Shown here: in pieces, positions 24,863 through 33,715 of the stretch
How the letters are laid out: every line of letters begins with the position of its first letter
How positions within the stretch are numbered: the first letter of the stretch is position 1
From: an uncultured Gammaproteobacteria bacterium
GTDB lineage: Bacteria; Pseudomonadota; Gammaproteobacteria; Arenicellales; CAJQKF01
Assembly: GCA_905478855.1 (NCBI GenBank)
Contig: CAJQKF010000022.1
Location: 1-45,130, forward strand
DNA: 45,130 nucleotides
Direction: 5' to 3'
Program-made: the position numbers and the translations under genes
The notes under the pieces: model-generated
What the model was told of the DNA's origin: nothing
Databases searched by the model: none
What the model saw: only the letters and a program-made list of their open reading frames with translations

Positions 24863-25714
24863 TTGGTAAATTCCACTTTAGCTATTGACCGTCTTGCTAG
24901 TTTACTAACCAACTTACGATCTTTAGTTGTTCTAACTGGAGCAGGCTGCAGTACTTCATCTGGTATTCCTGATTATCGAGATCAAGACGGCAATTGGAAA
25001 AATGCACAACCTATGCAATTTTCTAACTTTATCGCAAATGACGAGAACAGACAGCGTTATTGGAAACGAAGTCTAGCCGGATGGAATAGTTTCGGTAAGG
25101 CGATTCCAAATTCATCACACGAGGCACTCGTAGAGTTAGAGCGTATGGGTGTTTTGTCGACTTTGATTACCCAGAACGTCGATCGACTGCATCAAAAAGC
25201 CGGGCACGAAAATGTTATAGACCTGCACGGCAGACTTGATTTGGTTAGATGTATTCAATGCGATACAGAAGTTTCTCGTGATGATTATCAGAAAAATATG
25301 CTCGATGTTAATAGCCAGTATCGTGATTGGTTAGAAACTACATATGATGCCAAATTTAATCGTGCACCCGATGGTGATTCCCATATATTCGACCCAAATA
25401 TAGAACTAAAAATAATACCGTGTTCGAGTTGTGGCGGAGTGTTGAAGCCAGATGTGGTTTTCTTTGGTGAGTCGGTGCCTAAAGACGTTGTAACTCACGC
25501 ATTCGCGTGCGTTGATGAAAGTGAGATGTTATTGGTTGTAGGTTCTTCTTTAATGGTTTATTCCGGGTTTCGGTTTTGTAGATATGCAGCAAAAAATGGA
25601 AAGCCTGTCGTAATTATCGGCTATGGGAAAACCCGCGGTGATGAACTTGCCAGTTTAAAAATTACGGGAGAATGTGGCGCAATTCTTAAAACCCTAATTG
25701 AACAGATGGTTTGA
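24863..25714 (+). CDS. Sir2-family NAD-dependent protein deacylase (class II sirtuin type)
   Basis: The 283-residue protein carries the complete sirtuin core: VVLTGAGCSTSSGIPDYRD (about 22-40), TQNVDRLH (about 103-110), and the catalytic His in DLHGRL. It has a four-Cys zinc site (RCIQC and IPCSSCGG), then KPDVVFFGESVP and LVVGSSLMVYS. The spacing and the long insert between the two Cys pairs resemble SIRT4-like class II bacterial sirtuins rather than E. coli CobB. Substrates are not predictable. TTG at 24863 is the only usable start: a stop lies seven codons upstream and no other start codon precedes the TGAG loop. The next gene begins 2 bases after its stop. Confidence 0.88.
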   Translation: MVNSTLAIDRLASLLTNLRSLVVLTGAGCSTSSGIPDYRDQDGNWKNAQPMQFSNFIANDENRQRYWKRSLAGWNSFGKAIPNSSHEALVELERMGVLSTLITQNVDRLHQKAGHENVIDLHGRLDLVRCIQCDTEVSRDDYQKNMLDVNSQYRDWLETTYDAKFNRAPDGDSHIFDPNIELKIIPCSSCGGVLKPDVVFFGESVPKDVVTHAFACVDESEMLLVVGSSLMVYSGFRFCRYAAKNGKPVVIIGYGKTRGDELASLKITGECGAILKTLIEQMV

Positions 25715-25716
25715 AT

Positions 25717-26517
25717 ATGAATACGGATCGATTTCCCAAAAGAATTGTGTGCATGACTGAGGAAACTGTAGAGACCCTATATTTGCTAGGTGAGGATCAT
25801 CGTATTGTGGGTATATCCGGGTTTACGGTAAGACCGCCACAGGCGCGAAAAGAAAAGCCGAAGGTTTCGGCATTCACTTCTGCAAAAATCGATAAGATTC
25901 TGAATTTGAAGCCGGACTTGGTCTTGGGGTTTTCAGATCTTCAAGCAGATATCGCCAGGGAGTTGATAGCCCAGGGAATAGAGGTACATATATTTAATCA
26001 CCGGTCAGTGAATGATATTCTGGATATGATTAAACGACTGGGGTATTTAGTTGGCGCGGTGCAAAAAACCGACGATCTTGTTGCGCAGCTTGAGCGACGG
26101 GTGGAAGTTATAGCTAATCGAATGAGCGTTTTTTCTGTTCGACCCAAGGTCTATTTTGAAGAATGGTATGAGCCTATTATTACAGGTATACGTTGGGTTT
26201 CAGAATTAGTGAATATTGCCGGTGGAACCGATTGTTTCCCTGAGAAAGCGGGTCAGGCATTAGGTAAAGATCGGATTGTTGCCGATCCGTTGGAGGTGGC
26301 GAGACGAATGCCGGACATTATTATTGGCTCATGGTGCGGGAGACGATTTCGCCCTCAATCGGTGAAAGAGCGGGTGGGTTGGCAGGATGTACCAGCGGTT
26401 CGGGATCAACAGGTGTTCGAAATAAAATCGGCGATAATTCTACAGCCTGGTCCAGCCGCCCTAACAGATGGGTTAGATGCTCTAACTGAAATAGTTAGCG
26501 GCTGGCATAATCGCTAA
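25717..26517 (+). CDS. Periplasmic-binding-protein-fold (BtuF/FhuD-like) protein without a signal peptide
   Basis: The 266-residue protein has the helical-backbone class III solute-binding fold seen in cobalamin- and siderophore-binding proteins. It shows PKRIVCMTEETVETLYLLG at the N-terminus, GISGFTVRPPQARKEKPKVS, and ILNLKPDLVLGFSDLQADIA. Later come VYFEEWYEPIITGIRWVSEL and GGTDCF, followed by RMPDIIIGSWCG. No signal peptide or lipobox precedes the first strand, and no permease or ATPase gene is nearby, so it is probably cytosolic. Such orphan proteins are often annotated as cobalamin-binding; the ligand is not shown here. The ATG at 25717 lies two bases after the sirtuin stop, so the two are likely co-translated. 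Confidence 0.75.
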   Translation: MNTDRFPKRIVCMTEETVETLYLLGEDHRIVGISGFTVRPPQARKEKPKVSAFTSAKIDKILNLKPDLVLGFSDLQADIARELIAQGIEVHIFNHRSVNDILDMIKRLGYLVGAVQKTDDLVAQLERRVEVIANRMSVFSVRPKVYFEEWYEPIITGIRWVSELVNIAGGTDCFPEKAGQALGKDRIVADPLEVARRMPDIIIGSWCGRRFRPQSVKERVGWQDVPAVRDQQVFEIKSAIILQPGPAALTDGLDALTEIVSGWHNR

Positions 26518-26612
26518 AGTTTTTACTCGTCGCGTTATTTTGGTTAGTTTGCTCTCACTATGAAATCTTAAAGCATGTCCGGTAGGTCTTAACATGGTCT
26601 ACGATAAATCTT

Positions 26613-27176
26613 TTATTTTTTCTTACCGGTAATCATTGGTTTTATTAGATTTTCTTTCTTCCACACCCAATAGAACAGTATTGCCGTTACATGAACTCCA
26701 ACGAGTACAAGAATTACGGTGGAGTTTAAATTATGTAGAGACGTTACGCTGAGGACAGTACTCTCGGATACAAAGGACGCTAACGGCCCAGAGAAAAATA
26801 ATGCGTCATCCTTAGAGAATAAACCAGTCACTACTTGACCGGCTAATGCAGCCACGATTAGCAGAATAAAGAGTGATCCAAGCGGATTGTGTCCGGGGGT
26901 TCCGCTTGGTTGTTTATTTGTTAACGTTGCTGCATAACGGAGAATATTATGGGGCGAGTGTAGCAGAGAGGAAAATCGAATTTCAGTTGGCCCACTAAAG
27001 CCGCGAATTATTCTAAACAGTACCAGTCCGCCCGTTGCATAGCCGCAATAGAAGTGCCATTGCATGATACTAAAGGTTCTGAACTCTCCAATTAACCACC
27101 CGCCGACAACGGTCAAAATCAGCAGTATATGGCAGACTCGGGTTAGTGGATCCCAGACTTGTTTCTCAGTATACAT
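26613..27176 (-). CDS. Cytochrome b561-type integral membrane diheme protein
   Basis: The 187-residue protein has four predicted membrane helices with histidines suited to two b hemes. They are WDPLTRVCHILLILTVVGGW (about 8-27), IMQWHFYCGYATGGLVLFRI (about 38-57), GSLFILLIVAALAGQVVTGL, and TSLHNLNSTVILVLVGVHVT (about 144-163). GFSGPTEIRF after helix 2 is typical of the prokaryotic cytochrome b561 / Ni-Fe hydrogenase b-subunit family. It follows the cytochrome c' gene by about 80 bases on the same strand. Cytochrome c' genes are frequently paired with such a cytochrome b, which probably passes quinol electrons to it. Located in the inner membrane. Confidence 0.88.
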   Translation of the reverse strand: MYTEKQVWDPLTRVCHILLILTVVGGWLIGEFRTFSIMQWHFYCGYATGGLVLFRIIRGFSGPTEIRFSSLLHSPHNILRYAATLTNKQPSGTPGHNPLGSLFILLIVAALAGQVVTGLFSKDDALFFSGPLASFVSESTVLSVTSLHNLNSTVILVLVGVHVTAILFYWVWKKENLIKPMITGKKK

Positions 27177-27253
27177 ATGGAGTTAAGTATTAAGCTCCGA
27201 CTTAAACAATTTTATTGGAATCCTGTCTACCCCTGAGTTCTTAAATGGAGGCT

Positions 27254-27739
27254 TTAAAAGTCTTTTGCGCGAAAATTATCGTGGCAACCTTTGCATGATT
27301 TACCAACATCACCAATTTTTGATCTTAATGCATCAAGTCCCTCACCTGCGACGCTAGCTAGTGCAGCTGAGGCGTCTTTCATTGCTGCTGCTTTGGCTCC
27401 AATATCAGAATCGGAAGCCCAAATTTCTGGCTTAGCACGGGTGTCACCGGCCCGTGCAACGTTATCTGATTTAGGTAACCACATCATTCCATTATTCAAA
27501 TTAGCAACAGATGATAAATTGCTAGCGAGGGTTGCAGCTAATTCCGAGTTATAGTCCATTTCGCCTTTCGCCATCGCAAACAATTGTCCGGCATAAAAGC
27601 TGTATAGTTGAAAACCAGCCTGTCGGCCTTTTATAGCTTTACCAATCGCATCGTCATCTGCTGCATAAGACGGTACTGCAATTACTGAGGCGGCTAATAA
27701 AGATAGAATTAAACCAAATCGTCGGGGGTTATTAAACAT
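27254..27739 (-). CDS. Cytochrome c' (class II cytochrome c), periplasmic
   Basis: The protein has about 161 residues from the ATG at 27739. That start is chosen because AAAAAGGAGCTC stands at good spacing and a normal signal peptide follows (RRFGLILSLLAASVIAVPSY, then AAD). The mature domain is a four-helix bundle with the C-terminal heme motif VGKSCKGCHDNFRA; the CxxCH is the covalent attachment site and its His the axial ligand. ELAATLASNLSSVANLNNGM and MWLP are further class II signatures. Cytochromes c' bind NO and can protect against nitrosative stress. The cytochrome b gene downstream is its likely partner. Confidence 0.93.
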   Translation of the reverse strand: MFNNPRRFGLILSLLAASVIAVPSYAADDDAIGKAIKGRQAGFQLYSFYAGQLFAMAKGEMDYNSELAATLASNLSSVANLNNGMMWLPKSDNVARAGDTRAKPEIWASDSDIGAKAAAMKDASAALASVAGEGLDALRSKIGDVGKSCKGCHDNFRAKDF

Positions 27740-27804
27740 GAAATGAGCTCCTTTTTGCGAATCGAAAGTGTGACTAGTCGGCCACAATAAATTATTTTGC
27801 CCAA

Positions 27805-28518
27805 TTAATCGCCAAGTAGCAAGTCACGTGCCTGATTGATACGAGCGGCGAGAAATTCGGATCCACCCCGGTCTGGGTGCATCTTTTGCATTAGGGTGCG
27901 ATGAGCCTTTTTTATATCCTTAACACTGGCGCCTTGCTCTAACCCTAGGATAGAAAGGGCCTCGTTAGGTGTCATGGCATTTGTTGTTGAGTCAGTACTT
28001 TTGTATGTTGGTTCTTCATCTCCACGCCACTCGGTGCCATACTTTTTATCTAAATAGGCTTCAATTAGGGGTAGCGATTGATTATCTTTTTGATGACAAT
28101 CTTGCAATAATTTGAGTAGTTGTTCGAGATCGAGCTCAGAGAGTTTGCTTCCCGAGAATGCCCCTGTAAGTATTTCACCGTCGATAGCACCGGTGTCATG
28201 ATCGAGCGTCATGTTGAGATACGTTGTATTTACTGTAGATTGTTTGCCTTTAGATGGGCCGCCAAATGCTTTAAATGTATTCCATGCACGCATGGCCATC
28301 ATGCCACGTTGAATCCAAGGTGCAGCTGCACCCACTAAGGCGAAAACCCAATGCACCCTTCCTGTCATTACCAGTATGAGCAGCGCAGTACCGATGCCGT
28401 AGATAGCAATATTCCTCAACATATGGACGCGTTGCTTGGGAGTCGCAGTGCGTAGCCAAGATGCAAGAAACATCAAGGCTAGAAGCGCTGTAATTAGAAG
28501 AAGAAAGCGTATGCCCAT
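27805..28518 (-). CDS. Membrane-anchored J-domain (DnaJ-like) co-chaperone
   Basis: The 237-residue protein has a first membrane helix (FLLLITALLALMFLASWL, about 5-22), and probably a second (IAIYGIGTALLILVMT, about 37-52) with a hydrophobic stretch after it. A cytoplasmic linker follows, and then a C-terminal J domain (about 180-237) with NEALSILGLEQGASVKDIKK and the diagnostic HPD in QKMHPDRGG (about 212-214). The arrangement resembles DjlA-like or Tim14-like proteins, which bring Hsp70 to a membrane site. It starts 9 bases after the VWA gene, and the two form a tight pair downstream of pepN. Client unknown. Confidence 0.82.
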   Translation of the reverse strand: MGIRFLLLITALLALMFLASWLRTATPKQRVHMLRNIAIYGIGTALLILVMTGRVHWVFALVGAAAPWIQRGMMAMRAWNTFKAFGGPSKGKQSTVNTTYLNMTLDHDTGAIDGEILTGAFSGSKLSELDLEQLLKLLQDCHQKDNQSLPLIEAYLDKKYGTEWRGDEEPTYKSTDSTTNAMTPNEALSILGLEQGASVKDIKKAHRTLMQKMHPDRGGSEFLAARINQARDLLLGD

Positions 28519-28527
28519 AGAATAAAA

Positions 28528-29226
28528 CTATAACTGTTGTGTAAGAAGTTTAACAATTTCGCTTCGATTTTGACTAAAAGCTTTTAATGCTGCTCGACCA
28601 CCACTGGCGAAAATAGCGACACCACACAACAAGTCCCGCAATTGTTTAGCGCTATTACCGTCGAAGCGACACCATACTCCTTTGCTTAGTCGAGCGATTT
28701 CCCGAAAAGTTTTTTCCGCGGTTTGATCATAACCATCTTGAAAAACAAATATAGGTACGCCAAGAAGACCTAGACGCCCTGCCAAATTTGCCAGCTTGTC
28801 GCAATTTTCTTCCATGGCATCACCAACGAAAACAACGCCGTTAATCGGTTGTTTTTGTTGTTCAATAAGTGCGAGTTTCAATATTCGAGCAATTTGTGTG
28901 GTTCCGGCGGCGCAGCGTATCCTGGACATCTTTTGCATTAGGTCGATACCGTTCCGTGACCAAGGTAAACTGAAGCATTCCATAAATCCTCTGTAGTAAG
29001 CCAGCTTTACTTCGAGCTTTCCTACCCCAGATGCTTCAAGGAACATTTCGTTTTGCACACTCATTGCCTGATCCCAAACTTTTTCCCTGCTTGCTGTTGC
29101 ATCAATGGCGAACAATAGACGACCGTAACCTTCGCTTCTTTGTAAGCTTGTGTTTTTTATCTTGTCTAAAAAGGATCCAATCTCTTGTTTTGACGATTGC
29201 GGTCGAATAGATTTTTCTTTAGTCAT
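28528..29226 (-). CDS. VWA-like domain protein
   Basis: The 232-residue soluble protein has a von Willebrand A-type fold. GRLLFAIDATASREKVWDQA (about 35-54) gives a DxTxS MIDAS-type metal site. AAGTTQIARIL (about 106-116) supplies the Thr loop, and GVVFVGDAMEENCDKL (about 130-145) the third Asp. There is no signal peptide. Its ATG shares one base with the pepN stop (TGATG), and the membrane J-domain gene follows 9 bases later, so coupled expression is likely. VWA proteins act as metal-dependent adaptors, often with AAA ATPases or chaperones. A partnership with the J-domain protein is my inference from position. Confidence 0.8.
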   Translation of the reverse strand: MTKEKSIRPQSSKQEIGSFLDKIKNTSLQRSEGYGRLLFAIDATASREKVWDQAMSVQNEMFLEASGVGKLEVKLAYYRGFMECFSLPWSRNGIDLMQKMSRIRCAAGTTQIARILKLALIEQQKQPINGVVFVGDAMEENCDKLANLAGRLGLLGVPIFVFQDGYDQTAEKTFREIARLSKGVWCRFDGNSAKQLRDLLCGVAIFASGGRAALKAFSQNRSEIVKLLTQQL

Positions 29227-31862
29227 CAGCCTAAAGCGCGATTAACTATTTCTGATACATCACGCGATAACGAATGTACGTTCTGAATTTCAGTTAGACT
29301 ATCTTTCATAATGCTACTCCAAGGTTCCGCATAACGACGCCAGTGATTAAAAGCACCTGCAAGGCGTGCAGCAATTTGCGGGTTAATTTTGTCCAGAGCA
29401 ATAATCTGATTATGAACAAATTCATACCCCTCGCCGCTGATGTCGTGAAACCCTATTGGATTGCCATGACTAAATACGCCTATGAGTGAGCGAACCTTGT
29501 TCGGGTTCTCGTTATTATAGGCGGGATGCTTGAGAAGCGCATTCATACGCTCGATAGTTGCTAACCTTGTTGAACGAGCCTGGACACTCAGCCATTTATC
29601 AACGATGAGAGGTTGATGACTCCACTCGTTGTAAAAGTCATTTAAAGCATGTTCGGTATGCTCAGTATTCCGTTCGCATAAAATTGATAGTGCTGCCATA
29701 CGGTCAGTCATATTATCACTTTCACCGAATTGAATTGTACACAGTTCATCGCCGAGTTGGTTATCTGCCGCCATAATAAAACCTAACAAACAGTTACGAA
29801 GTGCGCGGCGACCGCTTTGTTCAACTGTAAATCCGTAAGGCTGCTCGACTTTTAGTGAATGATAGCGGTTAATGAAACTATCCTTAAGCCGAGTTGCTAG
29901 ATGGTTTTCCAGTGAATTTCTAGCAACAAAAATACGTGCTGGGTTAATTTTCTTGCATTCTTCTGCAATCAATGTGTGGCTAGGTAACTGTAATGCTTGG
30001 GCGTGGAAGTGCAAATCTTCGATATCGCTATTTAGGAGCTTTTCGTATGCGTGTAAGTAGTGTTCTTGAAAGATTGGTTCATCGCCGCTCTTTAACGTAT
30101 CAATTGCCAATATAATCGCATTCATTGCTAATTTCTGCCCCGCATCCCAACGATTAAAATCATCATTGTCTGCAGACAGCAGCACAGCTAGTTGGTCTTC
30201 TGCATGATCCGTAGAAAGTTTAACCGGTGCGGAAAAGCCCCGGAGATAGGAAGCCACCACAGGTTGCGTTACGTTAAATAACTCGAATTTCTGTGTTTTT
30301 TCCGTCAACTCGAACAAATGTTCATGTTGAGCACTGGTATTTTCATTGATTTGACTAAGCACGACTTCTCCGCTAGTTGAGAACAGCGCCGTTTTAACGG
30401 GTATATGCATCGGTTCTTTGTCGGTTTGATCCGGCGTGTCCGGTATATGTTGATGCATGGAAATAGTTAGATGTTGATTGGGTTGATCATAATCCGTTTC
30501 TATTTTTACTCGTGGTGTACCGGCTTGACTGTACCAAAGACGAAACTGCTGTAAATTGCGTCCGGAAGTGTGTTCATGTGCAATTACGAAATCATCGGTT
30601 GTAACCGCCTCACCGTCATGACGTTCAAAGTATAAATCACAACCTTTGCGGAACATTTTTGCGCCAAGAAGGTTATAGAGCATGCGAACAACCTCTGCTC
30701 CTTTTTCGTATATGGTTACGGTGTAGAAATTGTTGATTTCCACATACGAGTCGGGACGCACTGAATGGGCCATCGGGCCGTTGTCCTCAGGAAATTGGTG
30801 AGATCGTAAAACGTTAACATCACTAATCCGCTTAACACTCCGCGAACCACGATCAGCACTAAATTCCTGATCTCTGAACACGGTAAAGCCTTCTTTCAGA
30901 CTAAGCTGGAACCAGTCTCGACAGGTTACCCGGTTACCCGACCAATTGTGAAAGTACTCGTGACCAATTACGCCTTCTATATGTTCAAAATCACTGTCTG
31001 TGGCCGTGGCTTGGCGTGCGAGAACATATTTAGAGTTGAAAACATTTAAGCCTTTATTTTCCATTGCGCCCATATTGAAGTCATCGACTGCAACAATCAT
31101 AAAAGTATCAAGGTCATATTCGCGACCATAAACCGCTTCATCCCATTCCATTGAGTGTTTAAGTGATGCCATCGCGTGATCGCACTGGTCCATATTATGG
31201 TGTTCCGCATAGATTTCCAAATTGACCTTTCGACCAGAACACGTCGTAAAACTATCCTGAAGGCATCCTAAGTCTCCTGCTACCAGGGCAAAAAGATAAC
31301 TTGGTTTGGGCCATGGGTCGTTCCACGTAGCGCTATGGGTATTGTTGTCGTGTTGTTGATAGTCAATGCGATTGCCGTTGGATAATAGTTTAGGGCACGA
31401 CGACTGGTCTGCATTTATAGTTACAGTATAAACCGACAAAACATCAGGACGATCCGGAAACCAGGTGATCCGTCTAAATCCTTCTGGTTCGCACTGCGTG
31501 CAGTAAATATCACTTGATCGATACAGTCCGTTTAGAGTGGTATTCGCGTCTGGGGCGATAATGCAAATAGTTTCTACTGTGCATTGATTTGGAACCTGTA
31601 ATGTTAAGGTCTTTTCGGTGATTTCATAGGAGTCTTTATCCAGTGGTTTTCCGTCTATAGAAACGGAAATTGTCGAAAGACTGTCACCGTCTAATACCAG
31701 CGGTTCGTTGTGATCCCCTGCGCGATTTACTGTGAGAGTACTTCGAATACGTGTGGCACGTGAGTCGAGGTCAAAGACCAGTTCAACGAAAGGAATAGTA
31801 AATCTTGGAGTTTTATAATCTACCCGTTTTATTGCGCTTGGTATGTTGGAACTATTATCCAT
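29226..31862 (-). CDS. pepN: Aminopeptidase N (M1 zinc metallopeptidase)
   Basis: The 878-residue protein matches bacterial PepN in length and order. The N-terminal beta domain ends with YCTQCEPEGFRRITWFPDRP. The GxMEN substrate-recognition motif is in DDFNMGAMENKGLNVF (about 257-272). The zinc site HExxH-18-E is in VIGHEYFHNWSGNRVTC and LKEGFTVFRDQEFSA (about 293-328), and the catalytic Tyr in VTIYEKGAEVVRML (about 380). The helical C-terminal domain follows. It is a cytosolic broad-specificity aminopeptidase. The gene sits 23 bases after the amidotransferase gene and overlaps the VWA start by one base. Confidence 0.96.
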   Translation of the reverse strand: MDNSSNIPSAIKRVDYKTPRFTIPFVELVFDLDSRATRIRSTLTVNRAGDHNEPLVLDGDSLSTISVSIDGKPLDKDSYEITEKTLTLQVPNQCTVETICIIAPDANTTLNGLYRSSDIYCTQCEPEGFRRITWFPDRPDVLSVYTVTINADQSSCPKLLSNGNRIDYQQHDNNTHSATWNDPWPKPSYLFALVAGDLGCLQDSFTTCSGRKVNLEIYAEHHNMDQCDHAMASLKHSMEWDEAVYGREYDLDTFMIVAVDDFNMGAMENKGLNVFNSKYVLARQATATDSDFEHIEGVIGHEYFHNWSGNRVTCRDWFQLSLKEGFTVFRDQEFSADRGSRSVKRISDVNVLRSHQFPEDNGPMAHSVRPDSYVEINNFYTVTIYEKGAEVVRMLYNLLGAKMFRKGCDLYFERHDGEAVTTDDFVIAHEHTSGRNLQQFRLWYSQAGTPRVKIETDYDQPNQHLTISMHQHIPDTPDQTDKEPMHIPVKTALFSTSGEVVLSQINENTSAQHEHLFELTEKTQKFELFNVTQPVVASYLRGFSAPVKLSTDHAEDQLAVLLSADNDDFNRWDAGQKLAMNAIILAIDTLKSGDEPIFQEHYLHAYEKLLNSDIEDLHFHAQALQLPSHTLIAEECKKINPARIFVARNSLENHLATRLKDSFINRYHSLKVEQPYGFTVEQSGRRALRNCLLGFIMAADNQLGDELCTIQFGESDNMTDRMAALSILCERNTEHTEHALNDFYNEWSHQPLIVDKWLSVQARSTRLATIERMNALLKHPAYNNENPNKVRSLIGVFSHGNPIGFHDISGEGYEFVHNQIIALDKINPQIAARLAGAFNHWRRYAEPWSSIMKDSLTEIQNVHSLSRDVSEIVNRALG

Positions 31863-31885
31863 AGGTGTTTCTTATTTGCGGTATG

Positions 31886-32572
31886 TTAAAAGTTGGCTGC
31901 CCAGTTCTTTAGCATTTCTTGTGTCCAGTTTTCAATCGCTGGATCAAAACGTTTGGCATCGCGGAGTTGTCGTTCGGGTCTAGTAGAGGTTCGACGCACT
32001 AAATCGTGTCCACCATCGTTAAACCAGTGATACATAATAGCGGGTGTGACTTCGGGATGAAATTGAAATCCTAGTATATGTGGCCGATAACGAAAGGCTT
32101 GATTAGGATAGCGAACGCTGCATGCAAGCCTTTCACAGTCTGGAGGTAAATCAAAGCCTTCATTATGCCAGTGATAGACATGCATGGGGTGTGTGATGAG
32201 ATCGTCTGCTTTAATCGCAGGTTCTACCCTTATATAGCCGGTCTCAACCAAATGTTCAGGGTGATGTTTTACCTCGGCGCCAAGTGCCCGGGCTAGGAAC
32301 TGAGCACCTAGACACAGTCCTAAGTAGGGTCGGCTTGCGCTAACCCACCGATTAATCCACTGTTGTTCGGCAAGAACTTGGCGGTTGTTATCGTTCACGC
32401 TATGTTCTCCGCCGTACACAACGACGGCACAGAAAGCATCTAATTCTTCTGGCAAGGTCATTTCCCGACGTGGATTAATCCATACTCCATCGAAACCAAG
32501 ATCACCGAGTATTCGTGATACACGGTCTTCATGTTGATCACCATGATTTATATATAAAATCGTTTTCTTCAC
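31886..32572 (-). CDS. Class I glutamine amidotransferase-like protein (GMP synthase GATase-like)
   Basis: The 228-residue protein is a free-standing class I GATase domain. It shows VVYGGEHSVNDNNRQVLAEQ (about 51-70) and the nucleophile elbow YLGLCLGAQFLARALGAEVK with Cys near 92. The catalytic His-Glu pair is in GFQFHPEVTPA (about 168-178). It has no synthetase domain, so it resembles the GuaA-N-like family (COG0518), whose acceptor is usually unknown; some members act as gamma-glutamyl hydrolases. It sits between a small membrane protein gene and pepN on one strand. Confidence 0.85.
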   Translation of the reverse strand: MKKTILYINHGDQHEDRVSRILGDLGFDGVWINPRREMTLPEELDAFCAVVVYGGEHSVNDNNRQVLAEQQWINRWVSASRPYLGLCLGAQFLARALGAEVKHHPEHLVETGYIRVEPAIKADDLITHPMHVYHWHNEGFDLPPDCERLACSVRYPNQAFRYRPHILGFQFHPEVTPAIMYHWFNDGGHDLVRRTSTRPERQLRDAKRFDPAIENWTQEMLKNWAANF

Positions 32573-32646
32573 GCTCAGAGATTCATGTGGTTTTTAGGCG
32601 AGTGTTAATAGTAAAGTTTGGCCAAGATGGCTGAGTAAGAATGTTA

Positions 32647-32826
32647 TTAAACAAGACTGATTAAAAGCATAATAAATAACACAACAAGGCCTAGTGGAAT
32701 TAATACAGCCGGCCAGTCTTTTTCTGCTTCCTCACTCTGCTTTAACATGGTTTTTATACCCGGAAAAAAGAAATAGGTAACTCCGCCAGCCATAAGTAAT
32801 AGTACGATTATTTCCCAAGTTTGCAT
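32647..32826 (-). CDS. 59-residue conserved-type inner-membrane protein with two helices
   Basis: An ATG at 32826 opens a 59-codon frame with two hydrophobic segments. One is WEIIVLLLMAGGVTYFFFPG (about 4-23), the other AVLIPLGLVVLFIMLLISLV (about 40-59). They are separated by a charged loop, IKTMLKQSEEAEKDW. The hydrophobic pattern, the charged hinge and the location 19 bases after the ybaK stop, on the same strand, all argue for a real gene. Similar tiny two-helix proteins with a QxxEA/DW hinge occur in gammaproteobacteria, from memory and unchecked. Function unknown. Confidence 0.72.
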   Translation of the reverse strand: MQTWEIIVLLLMAGGVTYFFFPGIKTMLKQSEEAEKDWPAVLIPLGLVVLFIMLLISLV

Positions 32827-32845
32827 GTCTGTTTTACCACTGTTG

Positions 32846-33331
32846 TTAGTCTGTTCGAATTTCGCATAAGATTCCTTGCGTTACGGCTACTAAGATTGCT
32901 GGGTCCAGTTGAAATACAGTATGAGGTGTGCCCGCAGCGGCCCATACGAAGTCATATTGTAGGAGGTCTTGATCAATGTAGGTTTGCATGTCTGAAGTAT
33001 GCCCAAACGGAGGAACCCCTCCTATGGTAAAACCAGTATGCTGTTTTACAAAACTTGCAGTTGCCATGTCTAATTCGCCACTGCCGTAAGCCATGAGTTT
33101 AGCCGCGTCTACTTGATTTACACCTGACGCCAGTACGATAACACCTATTTCGGTATTCTTTTCCTTAAATACCAGAGACTTAACGATCTGTCCAAGATCG
33201 CAACCAATTGCATTTGCTGCCTCTTGAGCGCTTCTGGTTGATTCGGGTAGTTCAATAACTTGAAAATCAAAACCTTGTTGTTCAATGGCTTGTTGAATTT
33301 TTCTGGCGCTCTTTGGTAGTGTTAATGTCAT
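32846..33331 (-). CDS. YbaK/EbsC (ProXp-type) aminoacyl-tRNA deacylase
   Basis: The 161-residue protein belongs to the family that hydrolyses misacylated Cys-tRNA(Pro) or Ala-tRNA(Pro) in trans. Signatures are RSAQEAANAIGCDLGQIVKS (about 29-48) and LVFK with the catalytic Lys. VIVLASGVNQVDAAKLMAYG (about 59-78) and the glycine loop FTIGGVPPFGHT (about 94-105) follow. The first gene of a long minus-strand run that ends with the J-domain gene. Which tRNA it corrects cannot be told from sequence alone. Confidence 0.88.
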   Translation of the reverse strand: MTLTLPKSARKIQQAIEQQGFDFQVIELPESTRSAQEAANAIGCDLGQIVKSLVFKEKNTEIGVIVLASGVNQVDAAKLMAYGSGELDMATASFVKQHTGFTIGGVPPFGHTSDMQTYIDQDLLQYDFVWAAAGTPHTVFQLDPAILVAVTQGILCEIRTD

Positions 33332-33503
33332 TATAAATAGTATTTGAGTGGTTACTTGAAAAATCCGGGTGATCTTGATTCGCCAAGGGTGTAGGATTAC
33401 TGTTACACCGTATTATGATTTATTTATATACATAATATTTTTCATCGAAATAGTTTTTCATGATGGGTGTGATGTTTAATATTTCAATTTCACAGGAGGT
33501 ATT

Positions 33504-33695
33504 ATGACAGAAGTATCAGCTCCGGAGCTTAGAAGTCGCGTTTCTGTAATGCTAGCTGCGCACCAGCAATTAGAGGAACAATTAAGTCACCTGCAACGCA
33601 AGCGTCATTTGGATGAGAGTGCTGTTAATACGCTAAAAAAACAAAAATTAATTTTGAAAGATTCGATTTCCAAGATCGAAAGAGTGCTTCTTTAA
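33504..33695 (+). CDS. DUF465 (YdcH/SlyX-size) coiled-coil protein
   Basis: The 63-residue protein is a helical hairpin with heptads in AAHQQLEEQLSHLQRKRHLD (about 19-38) and TLKKQKLILKDSISKIERVL (about 43-62), the pattern of the DUF465/YdcH family. A strong ribosome-binding site (CACAGGAGG) stands at correct spacing before the ATG, which suggests high expression. A strong hairpin terminator follows 26 bases after the stop. The function of the family is not established. Confidence 0.85.
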   Translation: MTEVSAPELRSRVSVMLAAHQQLEEQLSHLQRKRHLDESAVNTLKKQKLILKDSISKIERVLL

Positions 33696-33715
33696 AATAT
33701 AGTGCAGAACTCGAC

